Shown: in pieces, positions 1 through 8,846 of the stretch
Numbering within the stretch: the first letter of the stretch is position 1
Layout of the letters: every line of letters starts with the position of its first letter
Origin: Candidatus Obscuribacterales bacterium
GTDB taxonomy: Bacteria > Cyanobacteriota > Vampirovibrionia > Obscuribacterales > Obscuribacteraceae
Direction of reading: 5' to 3'
NCBI GenBank assembly: GCA_019750335.1
Contig: JAIEOQ010000004.1
Coordinates: forward strand, 124,001-188,000
Length of the DNA stretch: 64,000 bases
Notes under the pieces: generated by a model
Told to the model about the DNA's origin: nothing
Seen by the model: only the letters and a program-made list of their open reading frames with translations
Databases searched by the model: none
Made by a program: the position numbers and the translations under genes

Positions 1-1757
1 AATGACCCTCTGCCGCTACCGCCAAATACGTTGTAATCGAAAGTAAATTGGATGTCTACGACATTTGGTGCGCCACTAGGCAGTGGTCTAAACGGTGCTG
101 CATTGGTAACGGCTTGCAAAGCTGCCTGGTCGGCAAGAGATGTGCCCGATGTTTTATCAATGCGCAAATCGGAAAGTTCGCCACCCGAATGCACTTTGAA
201 TATGACAACTACCCGTCTTGATTCTTGTCCGCGAGGTGGGAACCAAGCGCGCTTAATTCGGCGCTGCAAATCAGCCATATAAGGACCGAAATCGACGTCT
301 TTTGTAGAGTCAACTGACGGTTTGCCGCCTGGATTGTTGTTGGCGTCAGGATTGCCCTGAGTTCCATCACCGCCGCCTGTACCGGCTCTCGGTACTGAAG
401 GCATGATTGCTACCGGACCGGAAGCCCAACCGCCGCCGCCTGAACTGCCACGACCGGCACGGCTTGGCGCCGGAGCACCGGAAGATCCGCCACTGGAGCT
501 GCCGCCTGAACGACCGCCACCAGAAACAGGCATCGGGCTTGGGCTTGAGCCATGACCACCGCCTGTACCGCCACCGGCAGCAATCGGAGTTGGAGCTGGC
601 GAGCCGAAGCCACCGCCGCCACCGCCAGATGAAGCCTTAGGCATCGGCGCAAAACCAGGTAAACCGCCGCCGCCAATAGAGACTGGCGAAGGAGCTAAAG
701 AAGGTAAGCCGGACACACCGCCTGAAGGACGAGCCATTGCTGTCGGCATTGCCGGACCAGCACCGCTGCCCGGGCGGGCTAAAGCGGAAGGAGCCATGGT
801 CGGCATCGGCGCATGAGCGATTGCTCTTGGTGCTGCCATTGGTGTTGGCATCGGTGAAGGCATAGCCACAGGTGAAGGCGACATGCGTGGTGTCGGAGCC
901 ATCGGTCGTGGCATAGCTTGCGGAGTTGGAGCCGGAGTCGGTGACGGAGCCATGCGCGGTTGCGGCGTGGGCATCGGTCTAGGCGAAGGGCTTGGGCTTG
1001 GAGATGGAGATGGTGTCGGACGACTTGGGGCAGGTGAAGGCTGTTTTGGTGCCGGAGTTGGCGGGCTCTTCGCTGCTTGTTGTTGTTTGGCCGCTTTGCT
1101 TGCTTGTTTAGCTCCGGAAGCTTGGGGCGCTTGGACCGGTTTGGTTGGATTGTGCTTGCCGGCAGCTTTTGAGTTGTGTTCAGCTTTGCGCTTTGATTGA
1201 ACTTTCTTTTGTGTCGGCGGCTGATTCTGGATAAATTCAATATCGGTTATTTGGCTTTTCGGCTGCGGCGGAATAATAAAGAAGAAGGCGATTACAAAAA
1301 GAGCAACCATCAAAGCAAAGTGAAAAATATAAGAACCGCTTGTTGCTTCAGGCAGTTCAATTACAAAATCAGGATAAATGCGCCGACGTTTTAAAGCAGC
1401 ATGATCATAAGCGTCGCGTACGGCATAAGCAGTATAGGCAATGAAAAAGCCTAGAAGCACAAAAGAGACAGCGCTACCTAAATAAGCTTCGTGCAGCACC
1501 AAAAGAAGCATTTTGTTCGGCTTCATATGGAAGCTGGTGCCAAAAGATTGAAGAGCGTTCAAGATTGGCTCATTCAATGCCATGGACAAGAACAAAAGAA
1601 GATTCATGGCATAAACGCAAATGAACAAAGCCCCTTTGCGCGTTTCGCCGTTGTACATCTGTCCTAAACCAGGCACGATCAAAGACAAGAAGGCTGCCGT
1701 GTTTGGGTCGCGAGTCTGTTGGTTATAGTTGCCTGGACGGATTGATGTGCTTGTCAT
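1..1757 (-). CDS. TonB-like protein with multi-pass N-terminus (3' end cut by window edge)
   Basis: An open frame runs from ATG at 1757 off the left edge, about 585 codons visible. Residues 18-50 hold a PGLGQMYNGE-type TM2/DUF5683-like hydrophobic segment, followed by two or three more membrane helices up to about residue 150. A long Pro/Ser then Gly-rich linker (about 170-470) follows. The last 95 residues (FGPYMADLQRRIKRAWFPP, then VVVIFKVHSGGELSDLRI) resemble a TonB C-terminal domain. Known TonB proteins carry force from the inner membrane to outer-membrane receptors and usually have one N-terminal helix, so the multi-pass N-terminus is unusual. No ExbB/ExbD genes are visible. A TonB-like envelope-spanning role is inferred; the domain call is fairly sure, the function is not. 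Confidence 0.7.
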   Translation of the reverse strand, partial: MTSTSIRPGNYNQQTRDPNTAAFLSLIVPGLGQMYNGETRKGALFICVYAMNLLLFLSMALNEPILNALQSFGTSFHMKPNKMLLLVLHEAYLGSAVSFVLLGFFIAYTAYAVRDAYDHAALKRRRIYPDFVIELPEATSGSYIFHFALMVALFVIAFFFIIPPQPKSQITDIEFIQNQPPTQKKVQSKRKAEHNSKAAGKHNPTKPVQAPQASGAKQASKAAKQQQAAKSPPTPAPKQPSPAPSRPTPSPSPSPSPSPRPMPTPQPRMAPSPTPAPTPQAMPRPMAPTPRMSPSPVAMPSPMPTPMAAPRAIAHAPMPTMAPSALARPGSGAGPAMPTAMARPSGGVSGLPSLAPSPVSIGGGGLPGFAPMPKASSGGGGGGFGSPAPTPIAAGGGTGGGHGSSPSPMPVSGGGRSGGSSSGGSSGAPAPSRAGRGSSGGGGWASGPVAIMPSVPRAGTGGGDGTQGNPDANNNPGGKPSVDSTKDVDFGPYMADLQRRIKRAWFPPRGQESRRVVVIFKVHSGGELSDLRIDKTSGTSLADQAALQAVTNAAPFRPLPSGAPNVVDIQFTFDYNVFGGSGRGS

Positions 1758-1860
1758 CTATCTAATAGGTTTCCTAATCAATGCGGTCCGGGTAAACCGA
1801 TTAAGGAACAAGCCCTGAACGAGGCTTACGATTTAAATGCTACCTGGTAAGTTCTGAAAA

Positions 1861-1883
1861 TAAAAAAATAGGACTAAGTCCTA
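1861..1883 (-). terminator. Putative intrinsic terminator
   Basis: A 15-bp perfect palindrome (TAGGACTAAGTCCTA, 1869-1883) is followed on the minus strand by seven T residues (1862-1868). It lies about 210 bases beyond the stop of the secreted protein gene ending at 2090 and could end its transcript. The stem is short, so confidence is moderate. Confidence 0.4.
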
Positions 1884-2089
1884 AGAATGATTAATCTTAA
1901 CTTAAACAGCTTATTCAGACAAGCTGTTTTTGTCAGTAAATGCATCCTATTGTAATGAACGGACCAATTTTCATCTTACCAGGCGCCCTGGACCTTTGTA
2001 GGGGTAGATGAATCTATCTTATTACGCCTGGATAGATTTGGTTAGCGGTTCAAGACTAGAGGACGATCAGGGTTTTCCCGTGAGGAAAA
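1884..2089. other. Intergenic part of 1758-2089 with two further dyads, no gene seen
   Basis: The gap between the two minus-strand genes is 332 bases. Besides the terminator-like element it holds a 9-bp inverted repeat (AAACAGCTT at 1904-1912, AAGCTGTTT at 1921-1929) and an 8-bp one (AATCTATC at 2011-2018, GATAGATT at 2031-2038). The promoter of the TonB-like gene should lie here, but I cannot place a convincing -35/-10 pair. Confidence 0.35.
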
Positions 2090-3037
2090 CTACATAGGCA
2101 TGCGCAAGTCTTCGGCAAGCTCAATCTTCAGTTCATCGCCTGGGCGGACGTCTACTTTTTTGCCTTTTTTGGCACATAAAATGACTACGCCGATTGCTAC
2201 ACCGACTGCCGCACCAATTAAGGCGCCGCCGCCGCGTCCGATGTTGCTTGAGCTGTTATTGGCACCGCCGGCTAAAGCGCCAATCCCTACGCCGAGCACG
2301 GTTGGCAAAGCCAATGTACCGGTGTCGATGGCGATATCTTTAAGTCCGCGCTTAGCGTGCACGACGCCGCCGCGAGCGACCAGGTTAGCAACCAGAGCGA
2401 TTTGACGGTTGTCCGGAGTGGTGATTGTGTCGAATTTAAGCGCTACTGAGCCCGAGCGGCTTAAATGTTTTGGTGAATTCAATTGAGCGATACGACCTTT
2501 AATTACTGAGCCGGCTGGCACAATTGTGGAGCCGTCAATATTTAAGTCTTCGCTTGTTCGCGCGGCAAACTCGTCGCCTTCCTGGCTGGTATCGCTGTCT
2601 ACTGCCGAATCCATAATGATCGGTACTTTGGTACCGGAAGGTACGACACGGATATAACCTTGGAGTAATTTGCCTTCCTCTGCCGGCTTTTCGCTATTTT
2701 CGCTTGTTGCCGGTTTGGTTTCGACTGTAGTTTCAGCCGGGGCTGAACTTTCGGCTGTTGCCGGAGCTGCTGCCGGTTGTTCCGAACTTTGCGGGGCTGG
2801 GGTTGTTTCAGCGGTCGAGTTGTTATCTGACCATAATGATTCTGTGGCGTCGCCTTCTGCCGGCTTGGTTGTCGCGCTATCAGTTGTAGCTTGAGCCGGA
2901 GGCGTGAATATTTTGAAGTTGACCTGAGACGAATCAGCGGCTAAAACCGGACCGACTGAATTGGCTGCGAAAATTAAGCAGCAGAGAACCGGTGCAATCC
3001 GTTTTGACGATAAATTTTTGACGGCAACTGATTTCAT
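2090..3037 (-). CDS. Secreted protein with VirB10/TrbI-like C-terminal region
   Basis: The chosen ATG at 3037 has AAGGA five bases upstream; an in-frame start at 3067 lacks this. The protein has 315 residues. It has a Sec-type signal peptide ending near VLAADS, an acidic Pro/Ala/Thr-rich linker, then a C-terminal part with VPSGTKVPIIMDSAVDS, GDEFAARTSEDLNIDGSTIV and PAGSVIKGRIAQL. That pattern resembles the beta-barrel core of VirB10/TrbI secretion-channel proteins (pGT...G..f.A....d......IP.Gs...G). A Gly/Ala-rich hydrophobic stretch follows near the end. VirB10 normally spans both membranes from an N-terminal anchor, whereas this one looks periplasmic. It may instead be an unrelated envelope protein. 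Confidence 0.7.
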   Translation of the reverse strand: MKSVAVKNLSSKRIAPVLCCLIFAANSVGPVLAADSSQVNFKIFTPPAQATTDSATTKPAEGDATESLWSDNNSTAETTPAPQSSEQPAAAPATAESSAPAETTVETKPATSENSEKPAEEGKLLQGYIRVVPSGTKVPIIMDSAVDSDTSQEGDEFAARTSEDLNIDGSTIVPAGSVIKGRIAQLNSPKHLSRSGSVALKFDTITTPDNRQIALVANLVARGGVVHAKRGLKDIAIDTGTLALPTVLGVGIGALAGGANNSSSNIGRGGGALIGAAVGVAIGVVILCAKKGKKVDVRPGDELKIELAEDLRMPM

Positions 3038-3236
3038 GATTTCCTTCATGTCGGAGCAATTAGTCAAGCGACCTGTCAGTCTAACACGCCCCTCTTGTCA
3101 AACAAATTACAGCTACTTCAATCTTCTTCTAGTCCGATAACTCCCCTTTAAGAAAAGTGCTTTTTTGTGATAATGGTTTTAAGAATGTATACATATAAGT
3201 GATAATGAACTTGGTGAACTCTCGAGGAGAAGATTT

Positions 3237-4400
3237 GTGATTCAGTGCCCAATTTGCCAGATCCTCAATGAAGATCAGTCGCGTTTCTGTAAAGAGTGTG
3301 GGGCACGAATGACTGGCGGGCAGACCGTTCCGGAGGTTGCGGGCAACAACCCGGCGCCCGGTCCAGCTAAAACTGCGCCGAAAAAGCTCCGTTCACCGCT
3401 ATTAGCTGCCGAAGAGTTTGACGAGGAACCTTATGAGGAGGTCCCTCCGCCAAACCGTGCTGGCAGTAAGCCTCAGCATTTACATTCACCGCTCTTAGGC
3501 AGTGGCGATGAAGCACCTTTGCCTCGTCCTTTGCGTTCGCCGCTTTTAAGCAATGTCGATAAACCAAAGTTTGATATTTATTATGATGCAGATGATTACG
3601 ATCCTTATGCTGATGAAGACAATCCAAATATATTGCGCTCGCCGCTTTTAAGCGCCAAAGTACCTCTGGAAGAAGGACGAAAGGCTCAACCCAAGCCCGT
3701 ACCTCAGCAAGAACCGCAAATTGCAGCGCAAGTTGCCTCACCGGTTATACCGCCGGTCGTGCAACCACCGGTTGCTCAGCCGCCGCAAGCCCCAGTATTG
3801 CCGCCACCAACTGCGCCGATGGATAATTCGCCGCCGCTGCCTAGCTTTGCTCAACCGCCAATATCTAAACCGCAAGTTTTGCCGGCTCAACAACAAGAAC
3901 AGTTTCCGGATATGACTCAGTTTAGGCGGCCGGCAGATGTTCCGCCGGTAGTGCCGCCTGAGCTTGCCCCGGCTCCTCAGTCTTTTACCGCGCCGGCACC
4001 AGTTTATACACCGCCTGCGCCATCGGTTCAGCCCATTGCTCCGTCGCCGCCTGTAGTTAATAAGCCGGAGCCTCCGGTTGCTAGCCCCCCGCCCAGGCGT
4101 ATGGCTTCCAAAATGCTTGGTAATGCCGAAAGTCTGGAAGAAGATGACGAACCTTCTTTCAGGCAGCCAACCGGTTTTGCACCAAAGCAGTTTGCTGGCG
4201 GATCTGACCAACAACAATCTTCGCCCCTTGTAAAAATTCTTGGCGGAGTCGTGATTTTAATGGCCATCATAAAAACCTTGGCTGTGATGCAATATATGCC
4301 AACTCAGATGGGACAGTATCCACCCTTCTTAATGGATGAATTCAGCACACTAGTTGCCATGTTTGCTATCGGTCTTGGTTTTCTAGTGTCAAGAAAGTGA
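3237..4400 (+). CDS. Zinc-ribbon protein with LRSPLL repeats and C-terminal membrane anchor
   Basis: GTG start at 3237 with GAGGAG nine bases upstream; 387 residues. Residues 4-22 form a zinc ribbon (CPIC-x12-CKEC). The centre carries four copies of a short motif, L-[RH]-S-P-L-L, at about residues 46, 82, 98 and 134, separated by acidic spacers, then a long Pro/Gln-rich linker. Two hydrophobic helices (about 332-350 and 364-384) end the protein, so the N-terminal part is probably cytoplasmic. The repeated Ser-Pro motif could be a binding or phosphorylation site, which is inference. Function unknown. Confidence 0.8.
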   Translation: MIQCPICQILNEDQSRFCKECGARMTGGQTVPEVAGNNPAPGPAKTAPKKLRSPLLAAEEFDEEPYEEVPPPNRAGSKPQHLHSPLLGSGDEAPLPRPLRSPLLSNVDKPKFDIYYDADDYDPYADEDNPNILRSPLLSAKVPLEEGRKAQPKPVPQQEPQIAAQVASPVIPPVVQPPVAQPPQAPVLPPPTAPMDNSPPLPSFAQPPISKPQVLPAQQQEQFPDMTQFRRPADVPPVVPPELAPAPQSFTAPAPVYTPPAPSVQPIAPSPPVVNKPEPPVASPPPRRMASKMLGNAESLEEDDEPSFRQPTGFAPKQFAGGSDQQQSSPLVKILGGVVILMAIIKTLAVMQYMPTQMGQYPPFLMDEFSTLVAMFAIGLGFLVSRK

Positions 4401-4528
4401 CAAATGATCAAATAGTTATCAAGGGATAAAAAGTGCTTGTAATCGGCACCGGTGTTACGTTCCCCACTTTAATTCATGGAAATGATACTGTGCTATATTC
4501 ACCTTGAGTGGATGCAGGCGATTGATTT

Positions 4529-5779
4529 ATGAAGCTAAACTCAGTTGAACCGAAATCGAGAGTAGAACTATCTGTGGTGGCGTTGTCCTTTGTGCTCGCC
4601 AGCTCTTTTGCTTTCATGCCAATTGAAGCAGAAGCAAGACGTCCTTCATTTCAAATGCCGGTACAAGACCAGCTGACAGAAGGCGCAAGCCCGGCAAGTC
4701 CAGCGGTTGTTCCTGTAAAACGTCAAAGTTTAGCCCCGGTTGGTTTGAACGACAGTGAAACTGTTGAAACACCGGTTGAAGATGCTTCTTCAGGCAGCGT
4801 GCTCAAATCTTCAGTTTCTGAAAATAAATATGTCGCTAAAGATCAAGCCGGTACAGGCGCTAATGCTGCTGATACCAAGGCTGTGTCGGTAGTCGGCAAA
4901 AAAGAATTGAGCGAAAAAGTGCTCAAAGACGGCTGGAAAAAAGTTGAAGTCGGTCCTTTGCCCTTGTTGGAAAGCGACTCGGAGCTTGAGAAAAAAGTTG
5001 AAGTAACAGTCGATGCCGAGCGTCGCCAATTGGCTGATTTATGGAATGCGACTATGGCGCGTAATCCGGATATTCAGTTTGTAATCAATAAATTGCAGCC
5101 GACAGACAATCATAATCATGCTATGGCTAATTCCATGAAAGCTTTAAGCACTCTTCTGTTTAGCGCTGTCAGTGCTGCGCCAATGTTTATGATGCCTGCT
5201 GCCGGGGGCAATATGATGCCAATGGCGAGTACGAGCATGGGTGTTAGCATGATTCAAAATCTATTTGCTAACCAGGCAGAAAAAGGTGCGAAAAAGCAGG
5301 CTATTTCGCAAGAACAAGCCACCATCCTTTATAAAATTATCCGTGATACTGCCGACAAGCTAACGGCTAATTATCGCGATTACAAAAAAGATCTCTCTTT
5401 CTTGGAACGTGCTTCAACCGATCTGCAAGATTTACAAGCCATGGTTGCTGAAGCGCGTGGTGGTCAGGATGCCTCTAGGCAAGTAGAGATGGAATACACT
5501 TTGCGCAAAGCACGTCGCGAAATCGATCGTGAGTCGGAAGAAGTGCGTGGAGATCGTCAAGCTCTTGTTGATTTAGCTGGTGATGAAGCTGTAGTGAAGC
5601 TTGATCAAGAGCTACAATCAGAACGTGAAGCAATTGCGCGTCTGACCGGCGGGCAAGATGCTACATCAGGAGCGGAAGCTGTAGCTGGTGGCGGATCCTC
5701 GGTTACTACTTTCGTTAATCCTTTAGGCAGTGAGCCGGCAAAAAGAACGGCTGCTACCCAAGGCGCTCAGATCCACTAG
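4529..5779 (+). CDS. Secreted hypothetical protein with coiled coil
   Basis: ATG start; 416 residues. A signal peptide-like stretch (about residues 14-36, ending AEA) is followed by a low-complexity region. A hydrophobic Met-rich segment lies around residues 205-245 (STLLFSAVSAAPMFMMPAAG). A charged, probably coiled-coil region (about 255-375) is rich in Arg, Glu and Gln. I do not recognise a family. It precedes sppA by 53 bases on the same strand and may be co-transcribed with it. Export to the periplasm is inferred from the N-terminus. Confidence 0.75.
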   Translation: MKLNSVEPKSRVELSVVALSFVLASSFAFMPIEAEARRPSFQMPVQDQLTEGASPASPAVVPVKRQSLAPVGLNDSETVETPVEDASSGSVLKSSVSENKYVAKDQAGTGANAADTKAVSVVGKKELSEKVLKDGWKKVEVGPLPLLESDSELEKKVEVTVDAERRQLADLWNATMARNPDIQFVINKLQPTDNHNHAMANSMKALSTLLFSAVSAAPMFMMPAAGGNMMPMASTSMGVSMIQNLFANQAEKGAKKQAISQEQATILYKIIRDTADKLTANYRDYKKDLSFLERASTDLQDLQAMVAEARGGQDASRQVEMEYTLRKARREIDRESEEVRGDRQALVDLAGDEAVVKLDQELQSEREAIARLTGGQDATSGAEAVAGGGSSVTTFVNPLGSEPAKRTAATQGAQIH

Positions 5780-5832
5780 CCGGTTTTAGCTAAGGTATAT
5801 ATAATTGGCCCAGTTCTTTCTGAGCCGAGGAT

Positions 5833-6834
5833 ATGACCGTGCAATTGAATAAAGGTCAGCGCATTTTAGGTTGGTTGATTTTGCTTGTTTGTTTGCTTGC
5901 TTTGCCGCTGCAAATGATCAGCAAGTCAGGCTCGGCTGCTGAAAAAAAAGAAGAGCCTCAATGGAGCTCTCTTCTTTTATCCAAAAAAGATCGCATTCTT
6001 GTGCTTAGGCTAAACGGCCTGATTGCTGAGAATGAAGATGGTCCTTCATTTTTTTCTGACTCTACTTCGGCATCTGATGTACGCAAAGCTTTGATCAAAG
6101 CAGCAAAAAATAAGCATATAAAAGCAGTGTTATTGCGCATCAATTCACCGGGTGGCACAGTTGCCACAAGCCAAGAAATTTGTGATGCGGTTAAAGCGGT
6201 TCGCGAGAAAGGAAAGCCGGTGCTTATCTCTATGGGAGATGTTGCCGCATCCGGCGGTTATTATATTGCTTCGGCTGCTGATTGTATTGTTGCCGATCCG
6301 GGTACTTTAACCGGCTCCATTGGTGTGATTATGCATCTGTTGAATTTGCAGCAGATTGAGAAAAAAATCGGCATTGAACCAGTCGTAATTAAATCAGGAA
6401 TTTTCAAAGATATCGGTTCATCGGATCGACCGATGAGCAAAGAAGAAAAAGCGTTGTTGCAATCCATAATCATGGATTCATACGATCAATTTATTACGGC
6501 TGTTGCCGATGGTCGCAAAATGGACAAAGAGAAAGTACGTAAGCTCGCTGACGGACGCATATACTCAGGGCGTCAAGCTTTGAAAGTCGGTCTTGTCGAT
6601 AAGCTCGGCGGTTATGAGCTGGCTCTTGAGACTTTGCAAACAATGGCCAAAGACAAATATCATTTGCGCAAAAACTTGCCTGTAGATGACGGACGCCATT
6701 CGCTTGAAGCTATTGAAAATATGTTTGCTTCAAGCAATACGGATATGGGCAGCGGTGCTTCTTTGCTCAAAGGAATTATTCCGCAGTCGATGAATCCGAA
6801 ATATTGCAATCAACCGCTCTGGCTCATGCAGTAG
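5833..6834 (+). CDS. sppA: Signal peptide peptidase SppA (36K type)
   Basis: A 333-residue serine protease of the ClpP-like S49 family that degrades cleaved signal peptides in the membrane. An N-terminal membrane segment spans about residues 12-30. INSPGGTVATSQE (103-115) and the nucleophile region VAASGGYYIAS (Ser140) are intact. The probable catalytic lysine lies in KSGIFKDIG (about Lys192), and GRIYSGRQALKVGLVD is present near 257. The length fits the short bacterial type, not the 67-kDa enterobacterial one. It is followed within 6 bases by a membrane protein gene and then miaA, suggesting an operon. Confidence 0.95.
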   Translation: MTVQLNKGQRILGWLILLVCLLALPLQMISKSGSAAEKKEEPQWSSLLLSKKDRILVLRLNGLIAENEDGPSFFSDSTSASDVRKALIKAAKNKHIKAVLLRINSPGGTVATSQEICDAVKAVREKGKPVLISMGDVAASGGYYIASAADCIVADPGTLTGSIGVIMHLLNLQQIEKKIGIEPVVIKSGIFKDIGSSDRPMSKEEKALLQSIIMDSYDQFITAVADGRKMDKEKVRKLADGRIYSGRQALKVGLVDKLGGYELALETLQTMAKDKYHLRKNLPVDDGRHSLEAIENMFASSNTDMGSGASLLKGIIPQSMNPKYCNQPLWLMQ

Positions 6835-6840
6835 GTGGAT

Positions 6841-7407
6841 ATGCTTGAAATAACCTGGATTGAATGTTTTCTCGGCACGATATTGGCGCCAAGCTCTGTT
6901 TTTAAAATATTGGTTGATGAAAACAATAAAAATAATCGATATTTGATTGGCAGCTTGTTTGCTGTAATCGTCGTTTATGCCGCTGCCGGTATTGCTCTGT
7001 CCAGCGAATCGTCTTCTTCGGCAATTCTGGTTAATACGCTGGGTTCGATATTTAGCGGTCTGGTGATTTGGCTGCTCACAGTTTTTACTGTGGGCTTAGC
7101 GGCTGTTTGTTTTGGCAAGGATAAACATACTCTGCGTTCTTTAGCTTTAACCGTTGGCTGGAGTATGGTTCCGCTCATTTTTATCGGGCCGCTTTCTTGT
7201 TTGCCGGCACCGCTTTTAGCTTTTTTAGCTCTGCTTTTGCTTTGTTGGGTTTTTGCTTTGCAAATTATGGCAATTCGCTACAGTTGCCAGCTTAAATCCT
7301 GGCAGTCCCTTATGTTTGTTTTCCTCGTACCGGCGCTTTTTGCTTGGCTGCAGTTCTTTCAATTTTTGAAAGTACTTGAATTTGCTCTTGCGCCATTCTT
7401 TGCTTAG
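6841..7407 (+). CDS. Yip1-like multi-pass membrane protein
   Basis: About 188 residues with four to five hydrophobic helices and an N-terminal EITWIECFLGTILAPSSVFK, typical of Yip1-domain proteins. I chose ATG 6841, preceded by AGGTGG; a GTG two codons upstream is also possible. It lies directly between sppA and miaA with spacings of 6 and 8 bases, so it is probably co-transcribed. No catalytic residues are visible. Bacterial Yip1-like proteins have no well-defined role. Confidence 0.8.
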   Translation: MLEITWIECFLGTILAPSSVFKILVDENNKNNRYLIGSLFAVIVVYAAAGIALSSESSSSAILVNTLGSIFSGLVIWLLTVFTVGLAAVCFGKDKHTLRSLALTVGWSMVPLIFIGPLSCLPAPLLAFLALLLLCWVFALQIMAIRYSCQLKSWQSLMFVFLVPALFAWLQFFQFLKVLEFALAPFFA

Positions 7408-7415
7408 CGGTTGAT

Positions 7416-8348
7416 ATGACCAAACAAAAAGTCATTGCTTTGGTTGGTCCTACCTGTACTGGTAAAACAGCTTTGGCTATTCATTTAGCTAAAGAATTCT
7501 CGGCCGAAATAATTGCTTGTGATTCGCGTACAGTCTATAAATATTTTGATATTGGCACAGCTAAGCCGACAGCCGAAGAACAGGCGGCGGCCCGACATCA
7601 TTTAATTGACGTTGCCGAACCGGAAGAAAGTTTTAGTGCGGCACGTTTTTTTGATGAAGCAACACGCTGTATAAATGAGATCGAACAAAGAGGCAAATCG
7701 GTGATTATTTGCGGCGGTACAGGCTTGTATCTCCGTACTTTGCTTGAAGGTTTTGCCATGCCGAAAGTTGGACCTCAGGAAGAGTTGCGTCTTGAGTTAA
7801 ATGAGTTTGCCGATCAAAATGGTAACGCCGCTCTTGTGGAGCGTCTTGCTCAAATTGATCCGCAATCAGCGGCTAAATTGAATGTGAATGATCGCTTTCG
7901 TTTGATTCGAGCGCTGGAGGTAAGTATCACTACAGGGCTGTCTTTCAGCTCTTTAGCGCAAAAAGAAGAACCGAATTATGACACGCTTTGGTTGGGACTG
8001 ACTTTTGCCGATCGTCAAAAACACAGAGATTGGATGAAGCTAAGAATAGCGGCACAGATGGATGCCGGTATGCTTGAAGAAACAAAAAAACTGTATGAAC
8101 GTTTCGGACCAAGCCAACGCCTATTAAGCACGGTGAATTATAGCGATTTGGTCGAGCATATTGAGGGACGATTGAATCTTAAACAAGCTCTGGAAGCTTG
8201 CCAGATTCATAATTTTCAGTTGGCGCGTCGACAACGGATGTGGTTCAAGCGAAACCCACTGATTAACTGGTTGCCCATTGATGAGCTAAAACCTTCTGAA
8301 ATGCAAAATTCTGCAATACGGCTTACTGAAAGCTTTTTGCACGCTTAA
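7416..8348 (+). CDS. miaA: tRNA dimethylallyltransferase MiaA
   Basis: A 310-residue enzyme that adds a dimethylallyl group to A37 of tRNAs reading UNN codons. The P-loop GPTCTGKT is at residues 11-18, followed by ACDSRTVYKYFDIGTAKPT (substrate-binding region) and ICGGTGLYLRTLLEGF. The length is normal. CDSRTVYKYFDIG differs slightly from the usual DSMQVYRGMDIG but keeps the catalytic Asp-Ser. It ends the sppA-yip1-miaA run. Confidence 0.95.
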   Translation: MTKQKVIALVGPTCTGKTALAIHLAKEFSAEIIACDSRTVYKYFDIGTAKPTAEEQAAARHHLIDVAEPEESFSAARFFDEATRCINEIEQRGKSVIICGGTGLYLRTLLEGFAMPKVGPQEELRLELNEFADQNGNAALVERLAQIDPQSAAKLNVNDRFRLIRALEVSITTGLSFSSLAQKEEPNYDTLWLGLTFADRQKHRDWMKLRIAAQMDAGMLEETKKLYERFGPSQRLLSTVNYSDLVEHIEGRLNLKQALEACQIHNFQLARRQRMWFKRNPLINWLPIDELKPSEMQNSAIRLTESFLHA

Positions 8349-8441
8349 TTTGAAAATCATTTATGACAATCTTCTTGAAAACGGCGTCCGAATTCTCAAT
8401 TTGGATATATACTAAGTGAAGATCGAGAATAGATAAGTATC

Positions 8442-8777
8442 ATGAAAGACGATCAAATTCACAATGTATGGAACGTAGCACTTCCGTGGAGCGACGGATC
8501 CTTATCCGCCAGGCTTTGGCAGAAAGGTAAAGGCGTAATGGTTTCCGTGCCGGAGCTCGATATTGCTTGTTACGGTAAATCTCAGTCAGAAGCAGTTTTG
8601 CGCTTATTCAGCAATTTGCTCAAATATCATAATGAATTGAAAGCTAAAAAGGGACCGTTAAATCCCAGGCAGGAGAGCCATTTTGCAGTGCTCAAAGTTT
8701 GGGTAAAAGCAGTTGAGCGAAAAATGTGCGCTCCTGAGCCGGAAATTGCTTATTTAGGTTCGCGACGAGCTAAATAA
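8442..8777 (+). CDS. Small hypothetical protein, weakly HicB-like
   Basis: 111 residues from ATG 8442. The stretch ARLWQKGKGVMVSVPELDIACYGKSQSEAV resembles the HicB/UPF0150 pattern of a partial ribonuclease-H-like fold (vp.lp.c...G.t..EA). A Lys-rich tail (AKKGPLNPRQ onward) follows. No HicA-like toxin gene is adjacent, so it is not a recognisable toxin-antitoxin pair. The HicB resemblance is weak and by eye. Confidence 0.65.
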   Translation: MKDDQIHNVWNVALPWSDGSLSARLWQKGKGVMVSVPELDIACYGKSQSEAVLRLFSNLLKYHNELKAKKGPLNPRQESHFAVLKVWVKAVERKMCAPEPEIAYLGSRRAK

Positions 8778-8846
8778 GCGCGAACTTTTTGTTTTTATTC
8801 TCGTAGTTTTATTTAGTAAGATCTCTCGGCTTTTGGTGCTTTCGAC

